Assembly: GCA_003215295.1 (NCBI GenBank)
Contig: QCKN01000002.1
Location: forward strand, 78,030-142,029
Source: Prochlorococcus sp. AG-409-P03
GTDB lineage: Bacteria > Cyanobacteriota > Cyanobacteriia > PCC-6307 > Cyanobiaceae
Reading direction: 5' to 3'
DNA length: 64,000 nucleotides
Below are positions 27,843-38,078 of the stretch, piece by piece. The notes below the pieces were generated by a model. It was not told the origin of the DNA and ran no database searches. It saw only the letters and a program-made list of their open reading frames with translations. Within the stretch, counting starts at the first letter, position 1, and every line of letters starts with the position of its first letter. A program made the position numbers and the translations under genes.

Positions 27843-28514
27843 GTGTCAGAGTTCGATCCCACACCACAAGACCAACAAGAGGTGATGGATCTACCTACTC
27901 CAAACCAAGGAGAGGAGAAAACCCTTCTAACAACGGCTCAAGCTAAAACAACAATTGCTCGATGGTATGCAATTCAAGTGGCATCAAGCTGTGAAAAGAA
28001 AGTAAAAGCAACTCTTGAGCAAAGAGCCGTGACTCTTGGGGTTAGCAACCGAATACTTGAGATAGAGATACCCCAAACTCCAGCTGTGAAGTTAAAAAAA
28101 GATGGCACGCGTCAATCTACTGAAGAAAAAGTTTTCCCTGGATATGTTCTAGTAAGAATGGTTCTTGATGAGGACACAATGATGGCTGTGAGAAGCACGC
28201 CAAATGTCATTAATTTTGTTGGAGCAGAAGATCGTCGTGCCACCGGTAAATCTAGAGGGCATATAAAACCAAGGCCTCTGAGCCGGCAAGAAGTTGACAG
28301 GATCTTCAAACGCGCAGCAGAAAAGAAAACGGTAGTAAAGCTCGATCTTGCCGAGGGTGATCAAATACTTGTAACTGCTGGCCCATTCAAAGACTTCCAA
28401 GGTGAAGTCATTGAAGTTTCTGGAGAAAGAAGCAAGTTGAAAGCTCTTCTGTCAATATTTGGCAGGGAGACACCTGTAGAACTTGAATTTTCTCAAATCA
28501 ACAAACAAAACTAA
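27843..28514 (+). CDS. nusG: Transcription termination/antitermination protein NusG
   Basis: 223 aa from GTG 27843. The NGN domain (RWYAIQVASSCEKKVKATLEQR, FPGYVLVRM, FVGA) contacts RNA polymerase; the C-terminal KOW domain (EGDQILVTAGPFKDFQGEV) contacts Rho or ribosomal protein uS10. The N-terminal 40 residues are a polar extension typical of cyanobacterial NusG. It lies 40 bp after secE and leads into rplK. Confidence 0.97.
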   Translation: MSEFDPTPQDQQEVMDLPTPNQGEEKTLLTTAQAKTTIARWYAIQVASSCEKKVKATLEQRAVTLGVSNRILEIEIPQTPAVKLKKDGTRQSTEEKVFPGYVLVRMVLDEDTMMAVRSTPNVINFVGAEDRRATGKSRGHIKPRPLSRQEVDRIFKRAAEKKTVVKLDLAEGDQILVTAGPFKDFQGEVIEVSGERSKLKALLSIFGRETPVELEFSQINKQN

Positions 28515-28623
28515 ATCAAGGCTCCGTCTTCACATATAAGACGTATCAAGAGTTAGGTTTGCCTCTTAACTAGCCCTGTCTTCCAAAGCCAGGACAACCA
28601 CATTCGTCCAATTTCCTCTGCTG

Positions 28624-29049
28624 ATGGCTAAGAAAATCGTAGCTGTAATCAAGTTGGCTCTCCAAGCCGGCAAAGCAAATCCCGCGCCACCAGTTGGCCC
28701 TGCTCTTGGTCAGCATGGGGTCAACATCATGGCCTTCTGTAAGGAATACAACGCTCGAACTCAAGACAAAACAGGGTTTGTTATTCCTGTAGAAATTTCG
28801 GTCTTTGAAGATCGAAGTTTTACCTTCATCACAAAAACGCCCCCCGCGTCAGTTTTAATTACTAAAGCCGCAGGGATTGATAAAGGTTCTGGTGAATCAG
28901 CTAAAGGTCAAGCAGGTACGATTACACGTGCTCAGCTGGAAGAGATTGCTACGACAAAATTGCCAGATCTAAACTGCTCAAGCGTTGAATCTGCAATGCG
29001 TGTCATCGAAGGAACTGCTCGAAATATGGGTGTTTCCATTAGCGACTAA
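28624..29049 (+). CDS. rplK: 50S ribosomal protein uL11
   Basis: 141 aa. The N-terminal domain has the proline-rich [20 protein letters not shown] hinge region that binds thiostrepton and release factors; the C-terminal 23S rRNA-binding domain shows [11 protein letters not shown]. It forms the base of the L7/L12 stalk with uL10. Situated between nusG and rplA as in most bacteria. ATG 28624 is the expected start ([18 protein letters not shown]). Confidence 0.98.
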   Translation: MAKKIVAVIKLALQAGKANPAPPVGPALGQHGVNIMAFCKEYNARTQDKTGFVIPVEISVFEDRSFTFITKTPPASVLITKAAGIDKGSGESAKGQAGTITRAQLEEIATTKLPDLNCSSVESAMRVIEGTARNMGVSISD

Positions 29050-29142
29050 ATACTCATTTAGTCCTTCCTGCTAAGCAAACTACCAACTTCTAAACTCATT
29101 CCAGGGGGAGACAACTCTTGTCGCCCGCACCCCACAAATCAA

Positions 29143-29847
29143 ATGACAAAACTCTCCAAGCGTATGTCCTCCCTCTCAGCGAAGGTTGAGGATCGGATAT
29201 ATGACCCAAGTGATGCAATTAAGCTTGTCAAAGAAAACGCAAACGCAAAATTCGATGAAACAATCGAAGCTCACATTCGCCTAGGAATTGACCCCAAATA
29301 CACAGATCAGCAACTCAGAACCACGGTCGCACTACCTAAAGGTACAGGACAAACAATTCGCATTGCTGTCATTAGTAGAGGAGAAAAAGTTGCAGAGGCC
29401 AAAGCTGCTGGCGCTGACTTAGCAGGTGAGGATGATTTAGTTGAAAGCATCAATAAGGGAGATATGAATTTCGATCTACTTATTTCCACCCCAGACATGA
29501 TGCCTAAGGTCGCCAAACTGGGACGAGTTTTAGGTCCTCGAGGCCTCATGCCTAATCCAAAGGCAGGCACAGTTACAACTGATCTAGCTGGGGCAATTAA
29601 AGACTTTAAAGCAGGAAAACTGGAATTCAGAGCAGATCGTGCAGGAATAGTGCATGTTCGTTTTGGTAAAGCAAGTTTTTCTGTCGAAGCCCTTCTCGAA
29701 AATCTAAAGACATTACAAGAAACAATCGACCGTAATAAGCCCAGTGGCGCCAAAGGGAGATACTGGAAAAGTCTCTATATAACATCAACAATGGGACCAT
29801 CTGTCGAAGTTGATTTCACTGCCTTACAAGACACTCAACAAGACTGA
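29143..29847 (+). CDS. rplA: 50S ribosomal protein uL1
   Basis: 234 aa, L1-stalk protein that aids tRNA exit; in many bacteria it also represses its own operon. Recognisable elements are TVALPKGTG near residue 63, the [19 protein letters not shown] signature and ending GPSVEVD. The stop is followed by the structured L10 leader rather than a further gene, so rplJ-rplL are under separate feedback control. Confidence 0.98.
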   Translation: MTKLSKRMSSLSAKVEDRIYDPSDAIKLVKENANAKFDETIEAHIRLGIDPKYTDQQLRTTVALPKGTGQTIRIAVISRGEKVAEAKAAGADLAGEDDLVESINKGDMNFDLLISTPDMMPKVAKLGRVLGPRGLMPNPKAGTVTTDLAGAIKDFKAGKLEFRADRAGIVHVRFGKASFSVEALLENLKTLQETIDRNKPSGAKGRYWKSLYITSTMGPSVEVDFTALQDTQQD

Positions 29848-29868
29848 GAACTCCTTGATGTATTCTTA

Positions 29869-30000
29869 ATGGCTGGCGAAAGCCATACGGGCATGCGCCC
29901 GGCCTAAGAACGCAGGCACATCACTGACTCCAATGTTTCTGCATTGAGCAGCTTTGTATAAGTCCTGCCGAGGCAATCGCAAAGGTTTTTCCAATTGGAT
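29869..30000 (+). promoter_or_regulatory. Ribosomal protein L10 leader (rplJL autoregulation)
   Basis: The 235-bp interval before rplJ holds two simple hairpins (29869-29886, stem ATGGCT/AGCCAT; and a CGGGC/GCCCG hairpin around 29888-29902), then the hallmark of the L10 leader: GCAGG at 29912-29916 pairs with CCTGC at 29964-29968 and is directly followed by CGAGG (29969-29973), the kink-turn strand that L10-L12 binds. The leader couples stalk-protein supply to rplJ-rplL transcription or translation. The core is a strong match to the known motif; outer boundaries are approximate. Confidence 0.8.
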
Positions 30001-30082
30001 TGAATCTGACGCGGCCTCATCTCTATCCAAGAGCAATTTCGGCCGCCTGTCCCGCTTCTTCCCCCGATTCGATCCAATTCCT

Positions 30083-30610
30083 ATGGGCCGCACGCTGGAG
30101 AACAAAAAAGAAATCGTCGAAGAGCTCAAAGCACTTCTTGATGATGCTGAAATGGCTGTAGTCCTGGATTACCAGGGCTTGTCCATTAAGGAAATATCTG
30201 ATCTGCGCTCTCGTCTGCAATCAAGCAGCGGGGTGTGCAAGGTAACCAAAAATACCTTGATGCGCAGGGCCATCACTGGCAACAATGAATGGTCAAAGCT
30301 GGAATCCTTACTGACAGGTACTAACGCATTCGTTCTTGTAAAAGGCGATGTAGGTAGTGCTTTAAAAGCCATACAAACCTTTCAAAAAGACACCAAAAAA
30401 TCCAAAACCAAAGGAGGCCTTTTTGAAGGGGAGCTCCTCTCACAAGATGAGATCAAAGCCATAGCTAGCCTTCCAAGCAAGGAAGTCCTTATGGCACAGA
30501 TCGCAGGTGCAATCAATGCAGTCACCACAAAAATTGCCGTGGGAATCAAAGAAGTCCCTTCTGGGCTCGCAAGATCACTTCAGCAACATGCTGAAAGTGA
30601 CGAAAGCTGA
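30083..30610 (+). CDS. rplJ: 50S ribosomal protein uL10
   Basis: 175 aa from ATG 30083 ([15 protein letters not shown]). The frame is open upstream to 29954, but that region is the structured leader and encodes no family residues. uL10 anchors the bL12 dimers; the C-terminal helix ([16 protein letters not shown]) is the bL12-binding spine. Also visible are VVLDYQGLS near the N-terminus and [10 protein letters not shown], the rRNA-binding strand. rplL follows 55 bp later. Confidence 0.97.
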   Translation: MGRTLENKKEIVEELKALLDDAEMAVVLDYQGLSIKEISDLRSRLQSSSGVCKVTKNTLMRRAITGNNEWSKLESLLTGTNAFVLVKGDVGSALKAIQTFQKDTKKSKTKGGLFEGELLSQDEIKAIASLPSKEVLMAQIAGAINAVTTKIAVGIKEVPSGLARSLQQHAESDES

Positions 30611-30665
30611 AGCTATTTTCTTCGACTTGACTTTTTCTCCTTAACTTTGTCGCTAAATTCCAACC

Positions 30666-31058
30666 ATGTCTGCAAAAACCGACGAAATCCTCGAATCTCT
30701 GAAAGCTCTCTCCCTCCTAGAAGCATCTGAGCTTGTAAAGCAAATTGAAGACGCTTTTGGAGTCTCTGCAGCCGCATCTGCGGGTGTTGTAATGGCTGCT
30801 CCAGGTGCTCCTGCTGGTGGCGCTGGCGAGGCTGCAGAGGAGCAAAGTGAATTTGATGTTGTTCTAGAGAGTTTCGAAGCTTCTGCCAAAATTAAGGTGC
30901 TTAAAGCAGTTCGCGAAGCAACTGGCCTAGGACTTGGTGACGCAAAGGGAATGGTTGAAGCTGCACCTAAAACCATTAAAGAAGGCGTCAGCAAAGATGA
31001 GGCAGAAACTCTCAAGAAGGCCTTAGAAGAAGCAGGAGGCAAAGTTACTCTGAAGTAA
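30666..31058 (+). CDS. rplL: 50S ribosomal protein bL12
   Basis: 130 aa. The N-terminal dimerisation helices bind uL10; an Ala/Gly/Pro-rich hinge (about residues 38-60) leads to the C-terminal factor-binding domain with [20 protein letters not shown] and GGKVTLK. The protein recruits translational GTPases. Strong codon bias is expected for such a highly made protein. It is the last gene of the secE-to-rplL run; no rpoBC follows, as usual in cyanobacteria. Confidence 0.98.
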   Translation: MSAKTDEILESLKALSLLEASELVKQIEDAFGVSAAASAGVVMAAPGAPAGGAGEAAEEQSEFDVVLESFEASAKIKVLKAVREATGLGLGDAKGMVEAAPKTIKEGVSKDEAETLKKALEEAGGKVTLK

Positions 31059-31132
31059 AGCCTTCTGAGCTGGCTTCTCAGTGCATTAAATAATTGATGC
31101 AGCCGATCTCATTGATCAAGATCGACTTTCAT

Positions 31133-31228
31133 AAAAAAGCCCCGCCAAAGGCAGGGCTTGTGAGGTGGAATCTTTCAGGAGTCTCTCCATTGTTTCGACC
31201 CTGAGAAAAGGTTCCGCACCCCTCACAC
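31133..31228 (-). ncRNA. Candidate small RNA ending in an intrinsic terminator
   Basis: No gene is on the minus strand here, yet 31137-31159 forms a GC-rich terminator hairpin whose T run (31138-31133) lies on the minus strand. Immediately before it (31160-31226) is a long imperfect hairpin: GTGAGG pairs with CCTCAC, GGAA with TTCC, and TTTCAGG with CCTGA.AAA. Upstream, TAGATT is placed 7 nt before position 31228 as a -10. The loop reads GAAACAATGGA, which resembles, but does not equal, the GGAAACA loop motif of the cyanobacterial Yfr2 small RNAs. The structures are seen; transcription and family are inference. Confidence 0.5.
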
Positions 31229-31229
31229 A

Positions 31230-31514
31230 TGAAAAATCTATCTAAAAAAACGACGATTCTAGGAATGAGAAGGGGCGCTATTACAACTGTCCAATCAACC
31301 CGTAATCAACAAAAGCTCGTCCTTAATAACTCTCTGATTAGCCATGAATACAGTTTGCAGCCTGAACTGGAAATTCTATAGTTAGTTCATCTGCAGCAAC
31401 TTTCCAAGTTTCATGTAGCTCCAAGAAATAAAAAGAAGTGATTGTGAGCTTTAAGAAAGCGCAGACCCGGAGTTAAGTTCGCGCAATAGTTAAATACTTA
31501 GAAAAACCCAAGCC
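31230..31514. other. Gene-free remainder of the rplL-rnhA spacer
   Basis: The spacer from 31059 to 31514 is 456 bp, long for this compact genome. Apart from the candidate RNA at 31133-31228 and its presumed promoter around 31229-31260, I see no convincing open frame, hairpin or repeat. The promoter of rnhA must lie in the right half. Confidence 0.4.
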
Positions 31515-32324
31515 TTGATTCACCCAAAGAAAAAAGCTACGGCACAAACAGCTCGTGTGACTTCCGCAGCGACCGACGGTGCTTGTAGTGGCAACCCTGG
31601 TCCGGGAGGCTGGGGCGTCCTTATACATTTTGAAGACGGCCGCACTGAAGAATTTGGTGGTTATGAAGCCAAAACTACTAACAATCGAATGGAGCTCCAA
31701 GCTGCATTAGAGCTTTTAAAACGATTAAGAAATTTACCTCGACATCCCAGTCTCTTGATAAAAACAGATAGTAAATATCTAATTCAAGGTTTTAATGAAT
31801 GGATAAATACATGGAAAAAAAAGGGATGGCGAACGGCCGCAGGGAAACCAGTTCTGAATAAAGACCTATGGCAAGAATTAGACAAGGCGAGGCTTACTGA
31901 TATACGACTGGAGTATGTAAAAGGACATAGTGGCGACCCTGATAATGATCGCGTCGACGAAATCGCCGTTAGCTTCTCCAAAGAGAACTTTATAAAACTG
32001 CACTCTGCTGAAGAGTTAACCTCGTCACCTCTTAGCAAAAGCAATTTTATAGAAGATAACTACAATGATCTCAAAGAACCATGCTCGCCAGAGTTAAATG
32101 CATTACTAACAAAGTTAGACGTTGCAAACCATCTAGCCAAAAAAGGTTATGGATTAACTTTGAATGAACTGTCAGAGCTAGTGAACGAACCAATTGCCAA
32201 GCTTGTAAGAAAAAGGAAATCTTGGCGTTGGCGCAATTGGACAGTTGAACCCATTGCAAACTCCCTATGGAAGTTAACTATTGCTGATGCAACTGAGGTG
32301 AAAGAAGAGGAAAATGAAGAATGA
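31515..32324 (+). CDS. rnhA: Ribonuclease HI with a C-terminal extension
   Basis: Degrades the RNA strand of RNA:DNA hybrids. The catalytic residues are in [16 protein letters not shown] (Asp), [10 protein letters not shown] (Glu), [11 protein letters not shown] (Asp) and NDRVDEIA (Asp), and the handle region is present. The protein is 269 aa from TTG 31515; GTG 31557 is an alternative and gives the more usual short lead. The catalytic domain ends near residue 157; about 100 further residues form a helical, Trp-rich segment ([11 protein letters not shown]) of unknown role. Its stop overlaps the pyrD start (ATGA). Confidence 0.93.
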   Translation: MIHPKKKATAQTARVTSAATDGACSGNPGPGGWGVLIHFEDGRTEEFGGYEAKTTNNRMELQAALELLKRLRNLPRHPSLLIKTDSKYLIQGFNEWINTWKKKGWRTAAGKPVLNKDLWQELDKARLTDIRLEYVKGHSGDPDNDRVDEIAVSFSKENFIKLHSAEELTSSPLSKSNFIEDNYNDLKEPCSPELNALLTKLDVANHLAKKGYGLTLNELSELVNEPIAKLVRKRKSWRWRNWTVEPIANSLWKLTIADATEVKEEENEE

Positions 32325-33520
32325 ATCAATCATCCAGAAATAAGCGAATCTCAACAGAATCGTTTTATAAAAACCTCTTTGGCCCATTACTTCAAAACGA
32401 TGAAGGGATAGATCCCGAACTCTTAACCCAGGCCGCAATAAATGCATTAGGCCATGCATCCAAACACAGGAATTGGCCTGGTATCTCTACACTACTAGCA
32501 ACTGTAAATCAAGATTTAAATCGTTCTGATAAGAGACTTGAGCAAAAGATCTTTGGATGTGACTTCAAAAATCCCGTCGGTTTAGCCGCCGGCTTTGACA
32601 AAAATGGCGTTGCAGCGGGTATATGGGATCACTTTGGATTTGGTTTCGCCGAAATAGGCACTGTGACTTGGCACGCACAACCAGGCAATCCTCGCCCAAG
32701 ACTATTCCGTCTCGCGGCTGAGAAGGCCGCACTAAATCGAATGGGCTTCAATAACAACGGTGCAGTAGTCATGCGGAAAACTCTTAAACAACAAAAGTTG
32801 CTTCAACCAGGACAACGACCTGTAGTTCTTGGAATAAATCTTGGGAAATCAAAAATCACTCCAATAGAACAAGCTCCTGATGACTACGCCTCATCAATCG
32901 AGATACTGGCTCCATTCGCCGACTATGCAGTCATAAACGTAAGCTCACCAAATACCCCTGGCTTAAGAGATCTTCAGTCATCCAAACAATTAAGACGACT
33001 TATCCAACGGCTCAGGCGTTTGCCGAGTTGCCCACCATTACTCGTCAAAATCGCACCGGATCTTGAGAATATTGAGCTTGACAAGTTAGCCAAGGTTGCC
33101 TACGAGGAAGGCTTAGCAGGCTTAATAGCGGTCAATACCAGCATCAATCGTCTTGGCTTAGAGCAACGAATTCTTTCTTCCAGCGGTCTTAACCTTTCAG
33201 AAGAAGCGGGAGGATTAAGTGGCGCACCTCTACGTCCACGTGCTGTAGAGGTGATACGTAGACTTCACCAAGCCACAGGTTCTAAGTTACCTATCATAGG
33301 AGTCGGTGGAATTGACTCACCAGAAGCTGCCTGGGAAAGAATTACTGCAGGTGCTTCTCTAATTCAAGTTTATACAGGCTGGATTTTCGAAGGGCCAATG
33401 TTGGTTCCACGTATCCTTGAAGCATTATTAACTCAACTAGAGAACCATGGTTTTAGTGATATATCTGAGGCAATTGGTAGTGAAGCTCCATGGACTACCA
33501 TCCACTCCTCCGATCACTAA
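32321..33520 (+). CDS. pyrD: Dihydroorotate dehydrogenase (quinone), class 2
   Basis: Oxidises dihydroorotate to orotate in pyrimidine synthesis, passing electrons to quinone. 399 aa, with an N-terminal membrane-associating helix region and FMN barrel: [33 protein letters not shown], the catalytic Ser in [20 protein letters not shown] and IIGVGGI. The serine base and N-terminal extension identify class 2. ATG 32321 overlaps the rnhA stop, so the two are translationally coupled. Confidence 0.97.
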   Translation: MNQSSRNKRISTESFYKNLFGPLLQNDEGIDPELLTQAAINALGHASKHRNWPGISTLLATVNQDLNRSDKRLEQKIFGCDFKNPVGLAAGFDKNGVAAGIWDHFGFGFAEIGTVTWHAQPGNPRPRLFRLAAEKAALNRMGFNNNGAVVMRKTLKQQKLLQPGQRPVVLGINLGKSKITPIEQAPDDYASSIEILAPFADYAVINVSSPNTPGLRDLQSSKQLRRLIQRLRRLPSCPPLLVKIAPDLENIELDKLAKVAYEEGLAGLIAVNTSINRLGLEQRILSSSGLNLSEEAGGLSGAPLRPRAVEVIRRLHQATGSKLPIIGVGGIDSPEAAWERITAGASLIQVYTGWIFEGPMLVPRILEALLTQLENHGFSDISEAIGSEAPWTTIHSSDH

Positions 33521-33658
33521 AATCCAGACTAGTTATTAGGTTGAGTCATTTGTGATAAAGACAGTTATTGATTATGTCGTCATGATAGTAGACAATATTT
33601 ACATTCATCGCACAACACCTATAGCGAAGGTTCCTTATTATGTGTTGTGATTGCTAAA

Positions 33659-34741
33659 ATGGGCTTAGATCTTCACAAGCATGGCGGGAATCTCACTGAA
33701 GAAGCTCGGCGGCTAGGTGTCAGTGAACATGCATTACTTGATGCCAGTGCATCCCTAGTTCCATTCCCTCCTCCTGCAGCACTGGAAGAGTGTCTAAAGG
33801 CGGCTCTTCAGGGAAGTGCTCTAAGAAGTTATCCAGACTGCAGCCATCAATCTCTTCGCGAAGCAATCAGTTCATTTCATGGAATACCTCCCTCCATGAT
33901 TCTTCCTGGCAACGGAGCCGCCGAACTATTCACATGGGCTGCTAGAGATGCAGCAACAGAAGGAGTCAGTGGCTTACCCAATCCAGGTTTTTCTGACTAT
34001 GCCCGCGCATTACGTTGCTGGGATGCTCCTTATATTGACCTCAATCTGCCATTGTCATGGAGTGCTACAACACCTCAACCATTTCCTCTATTACCCAAAA
34101 CTGATGTGCTCTGGATTACCAATCCTCACAACCCAACTGGTCAATTATGGAGTCATGACTCAATACACAAACTAATTAAAAAACATAGCCTTCTTATATG
34201 TGATGAAGCCTTCTTACCTTTAGCACCCAACGGCGAACAGCAATCTCTTCTACCCTTGATTACAAAGTACCCAAATCTTGTAGTAATAAGAAGTCTCACT
34301 AAACTTTTTGGTATCGCAGGCTTGAGGTTGGGTTATGCCGTCGGCAACGAACATCGTCTCAAAAAATGGCAAGAGTGGAGGGATCCTTGGCCACTCAATG
34401 GGCTTGCCATCATGGCAGGGGTAAGGCTAATGACAGATAAAAAACTACTGAGCAATTGGATCAATAGAGTCCATCAATGGGTCTCTGTTGAAGGTTCCTG
34501 GCTCTACAACAAATTAAATAGCATTCCAGGAATTACAGCTCACCCGTCAGCAGTGAATTTTATTTTATTTAAAAATACATCCTCAGTTTCAAGGTTACGT
34601 GAACGGCTTAGTGAGAAACATATCCTAATTAGAGACTGTGAATCCTTTAAGGCATTAGGTAAGCAATGGTTTCGAGTTAGCCTACAAGACAGAGTAGGGA
34701 ATCAACTTATTACGTCGGCTATTCAGGAAATAGTTAACTAA
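33659..34741 (+). CDS. cobC: Threonine-phosphate decarboxylase/aminotransferase-like enzyme of cobalamin synthesis (CobC/CobD)
   Basis: PLP enzyme, fold type I. About 360 aa from ATG 33659 ([12 protein letters not shown]); a TTG four codons upstream is possible. The HKHGGNL start is characteristic of L-threonine-O-3-phosphate decarboxylases, which make the aminopropanol linker of the corrin nucleotide loop. Also seen: [10 protein letters not shown], and the PLP lysine in [19 protein letters not shown]. The nearest alternative is histidinol-phosphate aminotransferase, which is represented separately at 49488. It overlaps the convergent murG by 8 bp. Confidence 0.82.
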   Translation: MGLDLHKHGGNLTEEARRLGVSEHALLDASASLVPFPPPAALEECLKAALQGSALRSYPDCSHQSLREAISSFHGIPPSMILPGNGAAELFTWAARDAATEGVSGLPNPGFSDYARALRCWDAPYIDLNLPLSWSATTPQPFPLLPKTDVLWITNPHNPTGQLWSHDSIHKLIKKHSLLICDEAFLPLAPNGEQQSLLPLITKYPNLVVIRSLTKLFGIAGLRLGYAVGNEHRLKKWQEWRDPWPLNGLAIMAGVRLMTDKKLLSNWINRVHQWVSVEGSWLYNKLNSIPGITAHPSAVNFILFKNTSSVSRLRERLSEKHILIRDCESFKALGKQWFRVSLQDRVGNQLITSAIQEIVN

Positions 34742-35810
34742 AAGACTCCAACAGTTTGACTACTTTAAGGTGTGAATCTTTGACTGAAATCTTTTCCATT
34801 CCATTCCTCATTTCAATCAAAGGATCAACACCTCCTAACTCATTTTTTGACAAGCGAGTCTTTAACAATCTAGCTAATACGTCTCTCAATATTGTGTGGT
34901 CAGAGTGATGTTGGTGCACAATCACTGCCCCTCCAAACTCAGCAGCAAAAGCAGCATTAAATTCTTGATGTTGATCTGTAGCTGATGGGTAGGGCACCAA
35001 GATCGCCGGGGTTCTACAAAGAGCCAACTCCGCCAAAGTGCCTGCACCAGCTCTGCTAATCGCAAGATCAGCATGCTGCAGTAAGCCTGGCATCTCATGC
35101 GAAAAAGATTTCTCTATAAAATTGTCATGTGTAAACTTCCCATTCTCATTGTCATTTGAGCCAGTCAAATGAATCACTCGACAACCATTCTTAACCAGAC
35201 TAGGAATGACTCCACGCACCATATGATTTAGGCCTACGGCTCCCTGACTACCGCCAAGAATCACTATCAGAGGGCCGTCTCCTGGTGGGATCCAATCTGG
35301 GGCTGGCTGCAAAGAAAGAAATGACTTTCGTAGAGGAGTTCCTGTGAGAAAAGTGGTTGCTCTTGGTAGACGTTTTTTGGCCACAGGCAAGCCTACTGCC
35401 ACCAAATCACACAGCCCCCCTAAAAGCCGGCTAACACGTCCTGGAATCGCATTTGATTCATGCAAAATAACTGGTACTCGACACAAAAAAGCACCGAGGA
35501 TCGCTGGCGCAGCTATATATCCCCCGGTAGTAAAGACAATTTGTACTCGCCTTTTCCGCATCACATTGCAAACTCTTCTGGTTGCATTCAACAATTGCAA
35601 AACCTGAAAAATTTTTCGAATTCCGCTCCCCTGTAAACCCTTTGCTTTAACACTTTCTAAAGGAAATTTTTCAGGTACAAGCTTGATCTCCAAACGATCT
35701 GAAACCCCTAACCAACAAACATCCCATGAAGCAGGCAAAGCCTCAGCAACAGCCAATGCAGGAAAAATATGACCACCAGTGCCACTAGCCGCAACCAAGA
35801 CTCGAGTCAT
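34734..35810 (-). CDS. murG: UDP-GlcNAc:lipid I N-acetylglucosaminyltransferase
   Basis: Adds GlcNAc to lipid I to form lipid II, on the cytoplasmic face of the membrane. 358 aa from ATG 35810 ([18 protein letters not shown]). The glycine-rich loops [11 protein letters not shown] and [10 protein letters not shown], and the UDP-binding [12 protein letters not shown] and [14 protein letters not shown], are intact. Gene end overlaps the end of the cobalamin gene in opposite orientation by 8 bp, so no room remains for terminators between them. Confidence 0.97.
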   Translation of the reverse strand: MTRVLVAASGTGGHIFPALAVAEALPASWDVCWLGVSDRLEIKLVPEKFPLESVKAKGLQGSGIRKIFQVLQLLNATRRVCNVMRKRRVQIVFTTGGYIAAPAILGAFLCRVPVILHESNAIPGRVSRLLGGLCDLVAVGLPVAKKRLPRATTFLTGTPLRKSFLSLQPAPDWIPPGDGPLIVILGGSQGAVGLNHMVRGVIPSLVKNGCRVIHLTGSNDNENGKFTHDNFIEKSFSHEMPGLLQHADLAISRAGAGTLAELALCRTPAILVPYPSATDQHQEFNAAFAAEFGGAVIVHQHHSDHTILRDVLARLLKTRLSKNELGGVDPLIEMRNGMEKISVKDSHLKVVKLLESFS

Positions 35811-35868
35811 CTGCACAAGCAAAATGATGTATGGCGCCTAAGTTAGAGGAAGAACCGGTAAGTCCAAG

Positions 35869-36624
35869 GTGTCCTTGTCATTAAGTTTCGCTCTAGCTTC
35901 AGCCCTTTTGTTTCTAATCTCATTCCCAAAAGCTGGGAAAGCAGACACTCCTAATTCTTTATTGCTAAGCCAGCGCCTCCAAGAAGTCTTAAATAGTCAA
36001 AAGATTTCAGACCTAGATGAATTCTTCTCGAAGCAAGACGCGAAAACAATAAAAATACGTTATCGGAGGCTATTACAACGCTTCCCAAATGCAAATTGGC
36101 TTATCCAACCCTCAGAAACACTTGAAAATGGTCGTCAATCTATCAAAGTTACAGTCCAAGGAAATCAAGCAGAAGGGGTACTTCTTCACTCTTTAGAAGC
36201 TAAGCAACATTTCACTTTTAATATTATAGATAAGAAGATATCCTCTCCAAAACTAGTTAGTGAATACGCAATCATTCAAACTAGCGAAAACCCACTTCAA
36301 ATAACCTTAGGCATCCCAGAGGTTGTACTTACAGGAACAAAATACGACTTTGACGTAATTTTAGAAAATCCACTTGGCGATTCAATAATTGCAGGAGGCT
36401 TAATTCCTATTACTCCAGAAGAAGCTTTGAAAAACGAATCGCCTGGGATGGAACTTATTCCAATGGGTGGAGGAGGTTTGTTCAAATCTGTCCAGGCTCC
36501 TTTATCCCCAGGGGTTCAAAATTGGGCAGCATTTCTCGCACATCCAAAAGGTCTAATCTCAATTAGCAAAATGGTTAGGGTCGTTTCGGAGAAGAAAGAA
36601 TTATCTCCGGGAAAGGCAAAATAA
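35869..36624 (+). CDS. Secreted conserved protein of unknown function
   Basis: 251 aa from GTG 35869. A clear Sec signal peptide ends in FPKAGKA, with cleavage predicted just before DTPNS. The mature part is mostly beta-rich and includes IKVTVQGNQAEGVLL, a Gly-rich loop (MELIPMGGGGLFKS) and PGVQNWAAFLAHPKGLISIS. It resembles a periplasmic/thylakoid-lumen protein of picocyanobacteria, but I cannot name a family. It starts about 58 bp from the divergent murG start and ends about 100 bp from the convergent pgk gene. Confidence 0.75.
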   Translation: MSLSLSFALASALLFLISFPKAGKADTPNSLLLSQRLQEVLNSQKISDLDEFFSKQDAKTIKIRYRRLLQRFPNANWLIQPSETLENGRQSIKVTVQGNQAEGVLLHSLEAKQHFTFNIIDKKISSPKLVSEYAIIQTSENPLQITLGIPEVVLTGTKYDFDVILENPLGDSIIAGGLIPITPEEALKNESPGMELIPMGGGGLFKSVQAPLSPGVQNWAAFLAHPKGLISISKMVRVVSEKKELSPGKAK

Positions 36625-36725
36625 CAAGAATTGATTATTTTACATATAGAATAGTTTGTGGAAACTAGAGAGAAATAGACCTAACTTACCTACAATTAAA
36701 TATATCTTTTTCAGTCTCTAGATCC

Positions 36726-37943
36726 TCAATCCTGATCTACATCCTCATCTAATGCTGCAACACCTGGTAAAATCTTCCCCTCTAATAATTCGAGACTGGC
36801 TCCGCCGCCTGTAGAGATGTGAGACATCTTTTCAGCAAGTCCAGCCTGCTCAACAGCTGCAACGGAGTCCCCACCACCAATAATTGTGCAACAACCATTG
36901 CTACTTAACTGAGCAAGAGTAGTTGCTATCGAATTTGTCCCAGTAGCAAACTTTTCAAATTCGAAAACCCCCATCGGGCCATTCCAAATAACTGTTTTAC
37001 AATCAGCCAAATTCTCTTGAAAAAGCTTTACTGAATCAGGGCCAATGTCTAAACCCATCCACCCTTCCGGAATTGCATCAATCGCAGCGACCTGACTGCT
37101 TGCATCAGGAGAGAAACTATCAGCGAGCACAATATCAGTAGGCAAAAGCAACTGAACACCTTTGGAGTTCGCTTTAGCCTCAAGTTCCTTAGCAAGTTCT
37201 AACTTATCTTCTTCAACCATGCTGTTACCTACAGACAAGCCACGCGCTTTATAGAAAGTAAAGATCATGCCGCCACCAATAAATACTTTGTCGCACTTAT
37301 CTATCAATGCCTCAAGAACTCCTATTTTGCTACTGACCTTAGAACCTCCAACAATTGCAGCCAGCGGACGCTTAGGAGCATCAATCGCACCTTGAAGATA
37401 TTTAAGTTCTTTCTCCATCAAATACCCTGCCACGTTTGGAGTCAAAAACTTCGTGACACCTTCAGTAGATGCGTGTGCTCGATGAGCAGCTCCAAATGCA
37501 TCGTTCACGTATACCTCTGCAAGAGAAGCAAGCTTTTCTGCAAAGTCATCCTTATTACTCTCTTCTTCTGCAAAGAACCGAACATTTTCTAGTAAAACCA
37601 CTTCACCATTACGCATTGCGCTCACCTTGGTCTGAGCATCTTCACCAACACAACTCTCGGTCTTAACAACCCTTCTTCCTAGTAACTCACTTAACCGTTG
37701 TGCAACAGGAGTTAGACGCATGCCCTGGTTGACCTGACCTTTAGGCCTTCCAAAATGAGCTGAGAGAATTACACGTGCACCCTTTTCAATGAGGTCATTA
37801 ATAGTTGGAAGAGCAGCTCGTATGCGAGTGTCATCAGTTATGGATCCTTGATCATTGAGTGGGACGTTGAAATCAACACGCACTAAAACACGCTTACCGC
37901 ATAGGTTCTCTGCGCTGAGGCTAGACAGGGAGCGCTTCGCCAT
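36726..37943 (-). CDS. pgk: Phosphoglycerate kinase
   Basis: Transfers phosphate between 1,3-bisphosphoglycerate and ADP; in this phototroph it works mainly in the Calvin-cycle direction. 405 aa. Visible are the N-domain [12 protein letters not shown] with Asn/Asp/Arg substrate residues, [17 protein letters not shown], and the C-domain nucleotide site [14 protein letters not shown] and [14 protein letters not shown]. Full length with no internal oddities. Upstream (right) is an intergenic region of about 130 bp before the divergent stress-protein gene. Confidence 0.98.
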   Translation of the reverse strand: MAKRSLSSLSAENLCGKRVLVRVDFNVPLNDQGSITDDTRIRAALPTINDLIEKGARVILSAHFGRPKGQVNQGMRLTPVAQRLSELLGRRVVKTESCVGEDAQTKVSAMRNGEVVLLENVRFFAEEESNKDDFAEKLASLAEVYVNDAFGAAHRAHASTEGVTKFLTPNVAGYLMEKELKYLQGAIDAPKRPLAAIVGGSKVSSKIGVLEALIDKCDKVFIGGGMIFTFYKARGLSVGNSMVEEDKLELAKELEAKANSKGVQLLLPTDIVLADSFSPDASSQVAAIDAIPEGWMGLDIGPDSVKLFQENLADCKTVIWNGPMGVFEFEKFATGTNSIATTLAQLSSNGCCTIIGGGDSVAAVEQAGLAEKMSHISTGGGASLELLEGKILPGVAALDEDVDQD

Positions 37944-38078
37944 GGTGGTGTGCCGTGCAATGTAAAAACGCTGAGAGACTAACCCTTAATTGGCAGTATT
38001 GGAATACTTTGATAGCAGACAGACAGAGCTTGCAAAGCTAGGGATCAGTCAGACCAAGCTCTAGAAAAGGGGTTCCAA

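Noticed and set aside
29307-29753. 148-codon open frame opposite rplA
   Set aside because: Complete overlap with a ribosomal protein gene and no family similarity.
31133-31228. SRP (4.5S) RNA, 6S RNA or tRNA at this hairpin
   Set aside because: The conserved SRP core, 6S-type central bubble and tRNA T-loop/anticodon features are not present; only a terminator-ended hairpin is supported.
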